The position numbers and the translations under genes are program-made. Positions 33,809 to 44,385 of a stretch of DNA of 64,000 nt are shown one piece after another. Under the pieces are notes generated by a model. The model was given only the letters and a program-made list of their open reading frames with translations. It had not been told where the DNA came from and made no database searches. Origin of the DNA: Pseudomonas viridiflava (GTDB lineage: Bacteria; Pseudomonadota; Gammaproteobacteria; Pseudomonadales; Pseudomonadaceae); NCBI RefSeq assembly GCF_900583165.1, contig NZ_UTKY01000113.1:1-64000 (forward strand), given 5' to 3'. Positions within the stretch are counted from its first letter, which is position 1, and every line of letters starts with the position of its first letter.

Positions 33809-34300
33809 ATGATGAATGCAATGCAGATGCCGATGAACACCGCCATGCCCATGATGCCAATGATGGGCATGCCAATGATGATGGCCACCATGAAATGCGA
33901 AATGGCTGGCGACGCCATGATGTGCACCATGAAACCTGCCGCCGGCATGGACATGGCTCAGTTCAAGACCAACGCCGACATGATGGCGATGATGATGAAC
34001 TGCGGCATGCCGATGATGATGCAGTGCGCCAACATGTCCATGATGTGCCTGTCGGCCGATGCTATGAAGATGATGACCGACATGACCATGCCAAAAATGG
34101 CGATGGGCATGCCGATGATGTGCATGATGGAATGCACCCTGATGGGCGACAGCATGCAGTGCAAAATGATGCCAATGCCCGGCATGAGCATGGCCATGAT
34201 GGAAAACTGCTGCATGCTCATGAACAAACTGATGAACGACTGCGCCATGCCGATGATGATGAGCTGCAATGGCATGCCGATGATGTGTTGCACCTGCTGA
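33809..34300 (+). CDS. Methionine- and cysteine-rich repeat protein
   Basis: 163 residues of which 64 are Met and 15 Cys; only one Phe and almost no other large hydrophobic residues. Two related units are visible: residues 28-80 and 107-160 share the spacing M-x-C-x(2,3)-x-G-D-x-M-x-C with C30/C39/C65/C73/C80 matching C109/C118/C145/C153/C160, and both contain a GM-x-M-A and an MPMMM-x-C block. There is no signal peptide, so it is probably cytoplasmic. GGAG lies 9 nt before the ATG and a strong terminator follows, so it is a single-gene unit. Thioether and thiol density suggest Cu(I)/Ag(I) binding or oxidant scavenging; neither is shown. No family recognised. Confidence 0.8.
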   Translation: MMNAMQMPMNTAMPMMPMMGMPMMMATMKCEMAGDAMMCTMKPAAGMDMAQFKTNADMMAMMMNCGMPMMMQCANMSMMCLSADAMKMMTDMTMPKMAMGMPMMCMMECTLMGDSMQCKMMPMPGMSMAMMENCCMLMNKLMNDCAMPMMMSCNGMPMMCCTC

Positions 34301-34320
34301 TAGGTCGCACACCATGAAAA

Positions 34321-34346
34321 ACGCCCCGACTTGTCGGGGCGTTTTG
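34321..34346. terminator. Terminator after the Met/Cys-rich gene
   Basis: ACGCCCCGAC, 2-nt loop, GTCGGGGCGT (10-bp perfect stem), then TTTGCGTTT; preceded by AAAAA, so it can serve the convergent regulator gene too. Confidence 0.9.
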
Positions 34347-34350
34347 CGTT

Positions 34351-34977
34351 TCAGTCCAGACGTTCGGGGTAGGTGATCACCAAAAACGCCACGGCCTCAC
34401 TGTCTGCGGGGTTGCGGTAGCGGTGGGGCTGGTCGGCGTAGAACAGGATCGAATCGCCGGTGGAGAGCAGGTAGCGCTCGTCATTGACGCTCACCTCCAA
34501 CACACCTTGGGCCACTACCAGGTTTTCCTGGATGCCAGGGCCGTGGCCTTCGGAGACTTCCTCGCCCAGCGCCCGCAGGCGAATCTCATAAAATTCGGAT
34601 TGGCGCGCCGTGTCATAGGGGAACAGCGCCCGGCTGATAAACGCGCCATCGGCACTCACCAGGCGCTTGCTCTGTTGCGCGGGCAACACTTCAACACCCT
34701 CAAAGGCGCGGTCCTCCAGAAACGCCGCCACCGACACCTTCAACCCCTTGGCAATCTTGCACAGTACCTTGATCGACGGCACGCTGCGCCCGGACTCGAT
34801 CTGCGCCAACATCGCCCGGCTTACGCCGCAGGCGCGTGCTAAGCCGTCCAGTGACAAGTGGCGCTTGCTGCGCAGGCGTTGCAGGTTGTGGGCGACGCAC
34901 AGGCTGATCACATCGTCGTCGGTGTTGGGTTTGGGCAAAGGTTTGGGTGGTTCGGGTAGCACATGCAGGAAATTCAT
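34351..34977 (-). CDS. XRE-family regulator with C-terminal cupin domain
   Basis: 208 residues from the ATG at 34977. An N-terminal helix-turn-helix (about 25-85, NLQRLRSKRHLSLDGLARACG and SRAMLAQIESG) is joined to a C-terminal cupin barrel (about 110-205, with EVSEGHGPGIQENLVVAQG and LLSTGDSILFYADQPHRYRNP). This class (PuuR/SutR-like) senses a small metabolite. The frame is open for another 130 codons upstream, but that part overlaps a different small ORF. It is divergent from the TonB-dependent receptor gene, which it may control. Confidence 0.85.
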   Translation of the reverse strand: MNFLHVLPEPPKPLPKPNTDDDVISLCVAHNLQRLRSKRHLSLDGLARACGVSRAMLAQIESGRSVPSIKVLCKIAKGLKVSVAAFLEDRAFEGVEVLPAQQSKRLVSADGAFISRALFPYDTARQSEFYEIRLRALGEEVSEGHGPGIQENLVVAQGVLEVSVNDERYLLSTGDSILFYADQPHRYRNPADSEAVAFLVITYPERLD

Positions 34978-34982
34978 CGGCC

Positions 34983-35139
34983 TTACGCCCGGCGAGTATC
35001 GCTGGAGGGCGCAGCCTGTGCGGTAAACACCGCAAGCCCGGCACGCGCCGCGTACATCGCCCACATCAACTCGCCCGCTGCGCGCTTGGCGGCGTTTACG
35101 GTGGAGCGTGAAGTCGATGACGGTGGCGGATATTTGCAT
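34983..35139 (-). pseudogene. Small ORF that changes frame (probable frameshifted gene)
   Basis: From an ATG at 35139 the frame reads MQISATVIDFTLHRKRRQ with G/C-rich third positions. After about codon 18 that quality moves to the next frame, which reads KRAAGELMWAMYAARAGLAV and stops at TAA 34983-34985, 5 bp before the regulator start. The total length (157 nt) is one base over a multiple of three. The joined product of about 51 residues resembles small helical Pseudomonas proteins in style. Either a +1 frameshift mutation, a sequencing error, or a programmed shift. The same frame as the second half is open from a GTG at 35180 with AAGGA upstream, an alternative. Confidence 0.4.
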
Positions 35140-35361
35140 GGGGGCGGTCTCGTGGGGCTTGGTGAACTCAGTGGCTCCACAGTAATCCTTGAAGGTTATT
35201 TCTTTAAATACTGAGTTTGCATGTGGTAATTCGATTTTGGACTTAGAAAAGAATCTTGGTCCGAAGCTGTTGTGGGAAAGGTCTGCCTCGTTAATTAAGC
35301 GTGACTTGGTGCTCGCCCTTGTCTTCCCATCCCATGCCCCCGACTCCCAAGGACCTGCCAG

Positions 35362-37461
35362 ATGCTGCTGCGCCAATCTCCGCTCTTGTTTGCCGCCCTG
35401 ACGTTAAGCTCGCTGGTACACGCCGAAGACCTGCAATTGGCTCCGGTAGAAGTCACCACCCGCGAAGCCAGCGCCGGCGAAATCGCCCAGGCCCAGCTCA
35501 AGAGCGTGCCTGGCGCCACCAACTACATCGACATGAATAGCGTGGCACAGGGGCGGGTGAGCACGAACGAGGACGTGTTCAAGTACCAGGCCGGGGTGTA
35601 CGCCAAGGCCGCGAATAACGAAGGAGTGAAACTCTCCATTCGCGGCTCGGGCCTGAACCGCAGCCCCGGCGCCCACGGTTCCGGCCTGTACGAGATGTTC
35701 GACGGCCTGCCGTTGACCGGCCCCGGCGGTACGCCTTACGAGTTGAAAGTGCCGTTGTGGCAAAGCCGCGTCGAAGTGCTGCGCGGCGCCAATGGTTTTG
35801 ATCAGGGGGCCTTGGCCCTGGGCGGCGCAGTCAACTACGTGACCCACACCGGCTACGACGCACCCAAGCTGCAACTGCGTTATGAGGTGGGCAGCAAAGG
35901 CTATGCCCAGCGCGAGATCAGCTCGGGCCAGGTGCTGGGGGATGCCGATTACTACATCAGCCTCACCGACTCCGAATCCGATGGCTATCAGCGCCAAAGC
36001 GCGGCCACCGGCAAGGGGTTCGCCGCTAACTTTGGCTACCGCTTCAGCCCGGAACTGGAAACCCGTTTCTATATCCGCTACCGCGAAACCACCAACGACA
36101 CCCCCGGCAAGCTCACCCGCGACCAGATCAGCCACGATCCTCGCGCTGCCAACAGCCTCAATGCCGCCCGCGATTCCAAGCGCCTGGAGCCAGGCTCCAC
36201 CTGGATCGCCAACAAGACCACCTTGCAGCTCGACGATAACTCGCGCCTGGAATTCGGCCTGGCGTACCACGACTACCCGATGGACTTGCGCGAAGGCACC
36301 ATCCGCCTCAAAGTCGCCTACACCGACATCAGCAGCACCCTCAACTACATCCGCCAGGACACGCTGTTCGGGCATGACAGCAAGACCACCCTTGGCCTGC
36401 GCACGACCCAGGCAATGCCCAATAACGGCGGTTCGGAATACGTGCGCATCCCGGGCGCCTATGCCCCAGGCACCAAGACCCGCGACTACAGCTACCTGGG
36501 CTCCGACACCGTGCTGCATATCGGCAACGACCTGGAGTTGGTGCCCGACCTGTGGCTGACCACCGGCCTGGCCGCGATCTACACCCGCCGTGAAACCGAG
36601 GTGAGCTACCCCGAGACGGGTGCAAAGGTAAGCCAGCACGACTGGGACTACGCGCCGCGCATCGGCTTGCGTTATGACTTCACCCCGCAATTGCAGGTGT
36701 ACGGCAACCTCAGCCGTTCGGTCGAGCCGCCACATGCGTGGTCGATGATCTGGGGGTCTGGAAACAAATTCACCAGCGGTCCAGCCGCTGGCTATGCCCG
36801 CGAAGGCATCAAACTGAAAAACCAGACCGCCACCACCCTGGAACTCGGCGGCCGTGGCGAGCAATGGTTCGGCCAATGGGATCTGGCGCTGTACCGCTCC
36901 GAAGTGCGCCACGAACTGCTCACCGTGGAAACCCAGGCGCAAACCTCCACCACCGACGCCGTCATCGCTGAAAACAACGCCAGCCCCACCGTGCACCAAG
37001 GCGTGGAACTGAGCCTGCTCAGCCCGTTGTGGGAGGGCGGTAGCAACGGTCGTCTGGCCCTGCGCCAGGCCTACACCTACAGCGACTTCCACTACCGCGA
37101 CGACGACCGCTTCGGCGGCAACACCCTGCCGGGCATCCCCAAGCACTACTACCAGGCGCAAGTACGCTACAGCCACCCGACCGGTTTCTACACCAGCCTC
37201 AATACCGAACACGCTTCCAGGGTGGCGGTGGACTACGCCAATTCGTACTACGCGGCGTCCTACACGCTACTGGGCGCCACGTTTGGCTACGACGCGCCGA
37301 AGCAGGATTGGCAGGCGTGGGTCGACCTGCGCAATTTGACCAACAAGCGCTACGCCAATACCGTCACGCCGGGGTATGACGATAAAGGCGTGGACATGGC
37401 GCGCTCCACCCCAGGCGACGGTCGTGGCATCTACACCGGCGTGTCCTGGGCCTGGCGCTGA
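35362..37461 (+). CDS. TonB-dependent outer-membrane receptor
   Basis: 699 residues with a cleavable signal (MLLRQSPLLFAALTLSSLVHA), a TonB box-like APVEVTTRE at 27-35, a plug domain (about 40-155, with SIRGSGLNRSPG and RVEVLRGANGFDQG) and a 22-strand barrel ending in an aromatic residue two from the end (SWAWR). There is no N-terminal STN signalling domain. It should take up a siderophore or other bulky ligand using the TonB-ExbBD motor. AAGGA lies 7 nt before the ATG. It is divergent from an XRE-cupin regulator and followed, after a REPIN, by a FecI/FecR pair. Confidence 0.9.
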   Translation: MLLRQSPLLFAALTLSSLVHAEDLQLAPVEVTTREASAGEIAQAQLKSVPGATNYIDMNSVAQGRVSTNEDVFKYQAGVYAKAANNEGVKLSIRGSGLNRSPGAHGSGLYEMFDGLPLTGPGGTPYELKVPLWQSRVEVLRGANGFDQGALALGGAVNYVTHTGYDAPKLQLRYEVGSKGYAQREISSGQVLGDADYYISLTDSESDGYQRQSAATGKGFAANFGYRFSPELETRFYIRYRETTNDTPGKLTRDQISHDPRAANSLNAARDSKRLEPGSTWIANKTTLQLDDNSRLEFGLAYHDYPMDLREGTIRLKVAYTDISSTLNYIRQDTLFGHDSKTTLGLRTTQAMPNNGGSEYVRIPGAYAPGTKTRDYSYLGSDTVLHIGNDLELVPDLWLTTGLAAIYTRRETEVSYPETGAKVSQHDWDYAPRIGLRYDFTPQLQVYGNLSRSVEPPHAWSMIWGSGNKFTSGPAAGYAREGIKLKNQTATTLELGGRGEQWFGQWDLALYRSEVRHELLTVETQAQTSTTDAVIAENNASPTVHQGVELSLLSPLWEGGSNGRLALRQAYTYSDFHYRDDDRFGGNTLPGIPKHYYQAQVRYSHPTGFYTSLNTEHASRVAVDYANSYYAASYTLLGATFGYDAPKQDWQAWVDLRNLTNKRYANTVTPGYDDKGVDMARSTPGDGRGIYTGVSWAWR

Positions 37462-37495
37462 TACAGCCACTAACTGTCAAACACAGGTGGTCTAG

Positions 37496-37586
37496 ATGTG
37501 GGAGGGGGCGTGCTCCCGATAGCGGTGTGTCAGTCGGTACATCTGGTCCTGACCCACCGCTATCGGGAGCAAGCCCCCTCCCACAT
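37496..37586. repeat. REPIN, class 1
   Basis: Two inverted arms of the GTGGGAGGGGGCNTGCTCCC type, about 38 bp each, around a short loop, with one mismatch in the core of the left arm (GCGTGC for GCTTGC). It sits between the receptor and the sigma factor gene. Confidence 0.9.
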
Positions 37587-37683
37587 TTGAATCTATGTCG
37601 TCTCAGAGATCCTTGCTCCTGCTCCGTTTTACTGGCATTGTTTGCGCAATTGGTAATATTTCCCATTTGAGACCTTTTTGCGC

Positions 37684-38226
37684 ATGCACAACATTCCGGC
37701 CGCGCTGGGCGACTCCATTCGCCAGCAGACCCTCACGGCAATGTACAGCGAGCACCACGGCTGGTTGCACGGCTGGCTGCGCAAAAAACTCGGCTGCTCC
37801 CAGCATGCCGCCGACCTGGCTCACGATGCTTTTATCCGCGTACTCATGCTGGCCGAACCGCAAAACATCAAGGAACCGCGCGCCTTCCTGGCGACTACGG
37901 CAGGGCGCCTGTTGATCGACGGCGCCCGTCGCCGCCGCATCGAAAAAGCCTATATGGAAGCCTTGGTGATCCAGTGCGAAGACGCCGGCATGCCCGACCC
38001 GGCCGCGATCCACGTGGCCTTGCAAGCCCTGGAACGCATCGCCGAGATGCTTGCGGGCTTGCCTGCCAAGACTCGGGAAGCCTTTCTGCTGAGCCGCCTT
38101 GATGGGCTCACCTACAGCGAAATCGCCACGCGCCTGGACGTTTCTTCCAGCACCGTCAAAAACTACATCTCCAGCGCCCTGGTGCACTGCTATCACAGCC
38201 TGCACGGTGCGGACCCGCTGGCATGA
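37684..38226 (+). CDS. ECF sigma factor, FecI type
   Basis: 180 residues with sigma region 2 (about 20-80, HAADLAHDAFIRVLM and PRAFLATTAGRLLIDGARRR) and region 4 (about 120-175, LPAKTREAFLLSRLDGLTYSEIA). FecI-type factors direct transcription of iron-uptake receptor genes. The ATG at 37684 is chosen over a TTG two codons earlier; neither has a strong ribosome site. Its stop overlaps fecR-like by 4 bp, as usual for the pair. Confidence 0.88.
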   Translation: MHNIPAALGDSIRQQTLTAMYSEHHGWLHGWLRKKLGCSQHAADLAHDAFIRVLMLAEPQNIKEPRAFLATTAGRLLIDGARRRRIEKAYMEALVIQCEDAGMPDPAAIHVALQALERIAEMLAGLPAKTREAFLLSRLDGLTYSEIATRLDVSSSTVKNYISSALVHCYHSLHGADPLA

Positions 38227-39155
38227 GCTCAGAACACATCATCCAGCAAGCTGCGAATTGGCTGACACGCCTGCACGACGAAGACGTCACCGACGCCGAC
38301 CGTCGCGCCTTTGACACCTGGTGCCAGGCCGACCCACGCCATGCCCTCGCCATCGAGCGTATGCGCGGCCTGTGGGGTAGCCTCGATACCTTGCCGGCCA
38401 AACCTGCACGCATCGCCCTCAATCGGGCATTCGCCCCACGCCGCCCGCGTGGAGCACAAGTGGCCGGGCTGGTAGGCGTGCTGCTGTGTGGGTGGTTCGG
38501 CCTCGATCACCTGCCGGTGTGGATGGCCGACCAACGCACCGGTGTTGGCGAACGCCGGCAAATCGCCCTTGAAGACGGCAGCCAGTTGCAGCTCAACAGC
38601 AACTCGGCCGTGGACGTGAAGTTCGATGGTCACCAACGCGTTATTGAACTGCTGCAAGGCGAGCTCTGGGTCGACGTGGCCAAGGATGCGCAACGGCCGT
38701 TCGTGGTACGCACCAACCAAGGCACGGCGACTGCCCTGGGTACGCGTTACCTGGTCAAGCGCGCTGAGGATGGCACTACCGTGGTGACGGTGATCGAGTC
38801 CACCGTGGCGGTCAAAGGCGACGCCAGCGAAGGCGTCAAGGTGACGGCCGGCCAGCGTACGATCCTCGACCAAGGCCGTGCCCAGGCACCGCAAGCCAGC
38901 GGCAGTAGCGACCCCGACGCCTGGACCCGTGGCCTGCTCAAGGTCAATGACCAACCTCTCACCGAAGTACTGCAAACCCTCGCCAGCTACCGCCACGGCC
39001 TGGTGCGCTTCGACGCCCCGGCCCTGCAAAACCTGCGGGTGTCCGGCGTGTTCAAGCTCGACGACACGACGGCAGCATTCGCGGCACTGGCCGATAACCT
39101 GCCAATCCAAGTGGAGTACTTCACCGATCTACTGGTAGTGGTCGAGCCGCGTTAG
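38223..39155 (+). CDS. FecR-type anti-sigma regulator
   Basis: 310 residues: a cytoplasmic anti-sigma part with DUF4880 (about 5-50, NWLTRLHDEDVTDADRRAFDTW), one membrane helix (about 78-93, VAGLVGVLLCGWFGLD), the periplasmic FecR domain (about 110-205) and a C-terminal STN-like/DUF4974 part. It holds the FecI-type factor in check and normally receives a signal from a receptor's STN domain. The nearest receptor lacks that domain. Its end overlaps the convergent activator gene by 4 bp. Confidence 0.88.
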   Translation: MSSEHIIQQAANWLTRLHDEDVTDADRRAFDTWCQADPRHALAIERMRGLWGSLDTLPAKPARIALNRAFAPRRPRGAQVAGLVGVLLCGWFGLDHLPVWMADQRTGVGERRQIALEDGSQLQLNSNSAVDVKFDGHQRVIELLQGELWVDVAKDAQRPFVVRTNQGTATALGTRYLVKRAEDGTTVVTVIESTVAVKGDASEGVKVTAGQRTILDQGRAQAPQASGSSDPDAWTRGLLKVNDQPLTEVLQTLASYRHGLVRFDAPALQNLRVSGVFKLDDTTAAFAALADNLPIQVEYFTDLLVVVEPR

Positions 39156-40957
39156 GGTTGGCGCAGGCGCTTGTACAACGTATTGCGGCTCACCCCCAAC
39201 TCCCGCGCTAGGTGCGAGATATTGCCGCCGGCGGCCTTCAGGCGCTGGTTCAGGTCGATGCTTTCATCCAGGTACTCAGTAACGGGCTGCCGCGCCGCTA
39301 CGTTCAAATCCACAAAGAAATCATCCGGCAGGTGTTCCGGGCGAATCGGTTGTTCCTCGGCCATCGCCAGTGCCACCTGCAACACACTGCTGACTTGACG
39401 CAAATTCCCCGGCCACGGGTGCTGCTCGAACAACGCCAGCACTTCGGCGCTCAGGCCTGCCCATTGTGTCGGTTCGCGATGTTGCTGCCACAGTTGCTGA
39501 AACAACGCCCGCTTGTCGGTGCGCTCGCGCAAGGGCGGCAGCTCCAGGGTCAGGCCGCCAATGCGGTAGTACAAGTCCTCACGAAATCGCCCGGCCTGCA
39601 CCCATTCGCGCAGCGCACGGTTGGTGGCCGAGATGATGCGCAGATCCACCGGGAACAACTCGCTACTGCCCACCGGTTGAACGCAGCGCTCTTGCAACAC
39701 CCGCAACAACCGGGCCTGGGTCGGCAGCGGCATATCGCCTATCTCGTCAAGAAACAGCGTGCCCTTGTCGGCCTTGCGGATCAGGCCGATGCTGCCTTTC
39801 TGATTGGCACCCGTGAACGCGCCTTTTTCGTAGCCGAACAGCTCCGATTCCACCAACTCTGCCGGAATCGCCGCACAGTTCACCGCGATAAACGCCTGCT
39901 GGCTGCGGGAACTGGCCTGGTGCAGGGCTTTGACGAACACTTCTTTGCCGACCCCGGTTTCGCCGTGGATCAACAAGGGAATGTCCTTTTCCAGCAGGCG
40001 CTCGGCCTGGCGCACCGCTTTCTCTACGCGCACATCGCCAAAGTGCAGGGTCTGGAGGCCAATCGACGCCGGTTTTGGCGGCTCCTTGAACACACGCGCC
40101 TGCACCGGCATCTGCTTGGGTCGCCGCAATAGACACTGGAACCGGTTACGGCCCGCGGCCTGCAACGAAAACGGCAAGCCCTCGGGTTGGTTGAGCAACT
40201 CCAACAGAGACACCTTGAACAAACTGTCGATCATCACCCGCGACAAGCTGATGCCCAGCAAATTGTCGGCACGGCGATTGGCCGAGAGCACCTGGCCGCT
40301 CTCATCAAAAATCAGCAGCCCGGCCCATTGGCTGTCGAGGTTGCTCAAACCGGTGTTGAAGGTCAGTTGGAAGTGTTCGCCGCGAAACAGATTGAGGATC
40401 AGCCGATTCTCAACCGTCTGGCTCATCATCTTGACCATGCCCAGGGTGTGGGAGGGCGGCAGGTAGCTGTCGCTGGACACATCCAGCACCGCAATGATCT
40501 CGCGCTGCGCATCAAAGATCGGCGCCGCCGAGCCGGTCATAAAGCGGTTGGCCTTGAGGAAGTGTTCATCGTGTTCGATATGCACCGCCTGGGCACAGGC
40601 CAGCGCCGTGCCGATGGCATTGGTGCCGCTGGAGCGCTCTTGCCAACTGGCCCCTGGGTTGAAGCCGCGAGCCAGCTTCGGCTCGATAAAGCGCTGGGTG
40701 CCCCACGAAGTCAGTACCTGGCCTTGGTTGTCGGCCAGCATGATCAGGCAGTTGGAATTGCTCAGGATATTTTCGTAGTAGGGCAACACTTCCTGGTGGG
40801 TGGTCTGCACCAGTGAATGCTGGCTTTCCAGCAATTGGCTGATGCCTTCGGCGGGGAGTTGGTCGAAGCTAGGCGTGCTCTGGTGGTCCAGGCCAAAGGC
40901 GCGGCAGCGGCGCCAGGATTCCTGGATAAGGGTGTCGTGAGACAGTGGTTCGGCCAT
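39152..40957 (-). CDS. AcoR-like sigma-54-dependent activator
   Basis: 601 residues. A GAF-type sensor part (about 60-200) is followed by a PAS-like stretch, an AAA+ domain with Walker A GETGVGKE, the sigma-54 contact loop GAFTGA and Walker B GTLFLDEIGD, then a C-terminal Fis helix-turn-helix (DLNQRLKAAGGNISHLARELGVSRNTLYKRL). It is divergent from a glycerol-type ABC operon that starts with a sigma-54 promoter and TGTTCA repeats, so it very probably activates that operon in response to a small polyol, alcohol or ketone. Confidence 0.9.
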   Translation of the reverse strand: MAEPLSHDTLIQESWRRCRAFGLDHQSTPSFDQLPAEGISQLLESQHSLVQTTHQEVLPYYENILSNSNCLIMLADNQGQVLTSWGTQRFIEPKLARGFNPGASWQERSSGTNAIGTALACAQAVHIEHDEHFLKANRFMTGSAAPIFDAQREIIAVLDVSSDSYLPPSHTLGMVKMMSQTVENRLILNLFRGEHFQLTFNTGLSNLDSQWAGLLIFDESGQVLSANRRADNLLGISLSRVMIDSLFKVSLLELLNQPEGLPFSLQAAGRNRFQCLLRRPKQMPVQARVFKEPPKPASIGLQTLHFGDVRVEKAVRQAERLLEKDIPLLIHGETGVGKEVFVKALHQASSRSQQAFIAVNCAAIPAELVESELFGYEKGAFTGANQKGSIGLIRKADKGTLFLDEIGDMPLPTQARLLRVLQERCVQPVGSSELFPVDLRIISATNRALREWVQAGRFREDLYYRIGGLTLELPPLRERTDKRALFQQLWQQHREPTQWAGLSAEVLALFEQHPWPGNLRQVSSVLQVALAMAEEQPIRPEHLPDDFFVDLNVAARQPVTEYLDESIDLNQRLKAAGGNISHLARELGVSRNTLYKRLRQP

Positions 40958-41017
40958 GGTGTGACCTTCTTTTTATTGTTTTAGGTACTGCACGATCTAG
41001 TGGTCGGATACAGGTCA

Positions 41018-41107
41018 ATGTGGGAGGGGGCTTGCTCCCGATAGCGGTGGGTCAGTCACAGATGTATCAACTGACACGGCCTCATCGGGAGCAAGCCCCC
41101 TCCCACA
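41018..41107. repeat. REPIN, class 1
   Basis: Perfect 25-bp inverted arms of the GTGGGAGGGGGCTTGCTCCC type around a 40-bp centre. It lies between the activator gene and the TGTTCA sites of the ABC operon promoter. Confidence 0.93.
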
Positions 41108-41147
41108 TTTGCCCTCTGTTGTCTGGACAACCGAGTCAGAAGAGTGT

Positions 41148-41216
41148 TGTTCAGAACTGTTCATTGTCAACCCCCGAACTGTTCAGTTGTTCACCTGGAG
41201 TGTTCACTCCCGAACA
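41148..41216. promoter_or_regulatory. Array of TGTTCA activator sites
   Basis: TGTTCA occurs at 41148, 41158, 41180, 41188 and 41201, with GAAC partners at 41154, 41176 and 41212. The last forms the palindrome TGTTCACTCCCGAACA (41201-41216). The array lies about 45-125 bp upstream of the sigma-54 -24/-12 element, the right distance for an upstream activator binding region of the divergent AcoR-like protein. Confidence 0.72.
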
Positions 41217-41259
41217 TGCTGTTTAACTCATTTCCTTACACATCAAGCCCTTGCCGTTT

Positions 41260-41275
41260 TGGCACGAAACTCGCT
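41260..41275 (+). promoter_or_regulatory. Sigma-54 promoter of the glycerol-type ABC operon
   Basis: TGGCACGAAACTCGCT matches the -24/-12 consensus: GG at 41261-41262, GC at 41273-41274, exactly 10 bases between. Transcription should start about 12 bp later, 35 bp before the first gene. Confidence 0.82.
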
Positions 41276-41320
41276 CTGACGAATGGCCAGATTCATTCCA
41301 ATAATAAAAAAGGTCGTGTC

Positions 41321-42414
41321 ATGTCATTGACCCTGGAAAATGTCTCCCGCGTCGTAGAAGGGCAAACCTGGATCGACGACGCCACCCTGCGTTTCGAAGC
41401 CGGGTCCTTCAACGTATTGCTCGGCCGTACGCTGTCGGGCAAGACCAGCCTGATGCGCCTGATGGCCGGCCTGGACAAGCCCGACAGCGGCCGCATCCTG
41501 ATGAACGGCGTCGACGTCACGCAAAAACCGGTGCGCCTGCGCAACGTGTCGATGGTCTACCAGCAGTTCATCAACTACCCCACCATGACGGTGTTCGAGA
41601 ACATCGCCTCGCCGCTGCGTCAGGCCGGTGTGTCCAATGAGGTTATCCAAAGCAAGGTGCTGGAAACCGCCAGGATGCTGCGCATCGAGAAATTCCTGCA
41701 GCGTCACCCGCTGGAATTGTCCGGCGGCCAGCAGCAACGCACGGCCATGGCCCGCGCCCTGGTCAAGGACGCCGAGCTGATCCTGTTCGATGAGCCACTG
41801 GTGAACCTGGACTACAAACTGCGCGAAGAGCTGCGTCAGGAAATGCGCGAACTGTTCAAGGCGCGCCATACCATTGCCATCTACGCCACCACCGAACCCA
41901 ACGAAGCCCTGGCCCTGGGTGGCACCACCACCATCCTGCACGAAGGCCGGGTGATCCAGAGCGGCAAGGCCGCGGAGGTCTACCACCAGCCCCAGACCGT
42001 GCTGGCCGCCGAGCTGTTCTCCGAGCCACCGATCAACCTGATGCCGGGGCGCATCAGTGGCAACGAAGTCAGCTTTGCCAACTTCGTGCACTTCCCCCTC
42101 AACGTCGATCTGCGCCCCATTGGCGAAGGCGAATTCCGCTTTGGCGTGCGCCCCAGCCATATCAGCCTCGTGCCGAGTAACGATGACGACCTGGAGCTGG
42201 CCGTTACCGTGGAGGTCGCCGAGATCAGCGGCTCCGAAACCTTCCTACATGTGCGCAGCGAACACTTCCTGCTGGTGCTGCACCTGCCAGGGGTGCACGA
42301 GTACGACGTCGATGCGCCGATCCGCGTGTATATCCCCACCCATAAACTGTTTGTGTTCGATGGCCAGGGCCGTTTGGTCCAAGCCCCCGGGCGCCGTGTC
42401 GCGAGGGTTGCCTG

Positions 42415-42415
<1 letters not shown>
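41321..42415 (+). CDS. ABC transporter ATP-binding protein (GlpS-like)
   Basis: 364 residues from the ATG at 41321, with AAGG 7 nt upstream; the frame is open further upstream across the promoter and is not coding there. Walker A is unusual, GRTLSGKT (35-42). The signature LSGGQQQR and Walker B LILFDEPLVNLDYK are normal. A C-terminal TOBE-type domain (about 270-360) is present. In the rhizobial GlpSTPQV system the equivalent protein powers glycerol uptake. It shares one base with the next gene. Confidence 0.86.
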
Positions 42416-44375
<1,960 letters not shown>

Positions 44376-44385
44376 GGCCGCCAAC

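Noticed and set aside
33809..34300. The Met-rich ORF as an artefact of an ATG repeat tract
   Set aside because: The DNA is not a simple repeat; Cys positions are matched between two protein repeats, and it has a ribosome site and a terminator, so a real gene is more likely.
35404..37212. 602-residue open frame on the minus strand across the TonB receptor
   Set aside because: It is a GC-driven shadow of the receptor gene; the composition (Gly/Ala/Val/His rich, no motifs) is typical and the plus-strand gene has a signal peptide and full domain structure.
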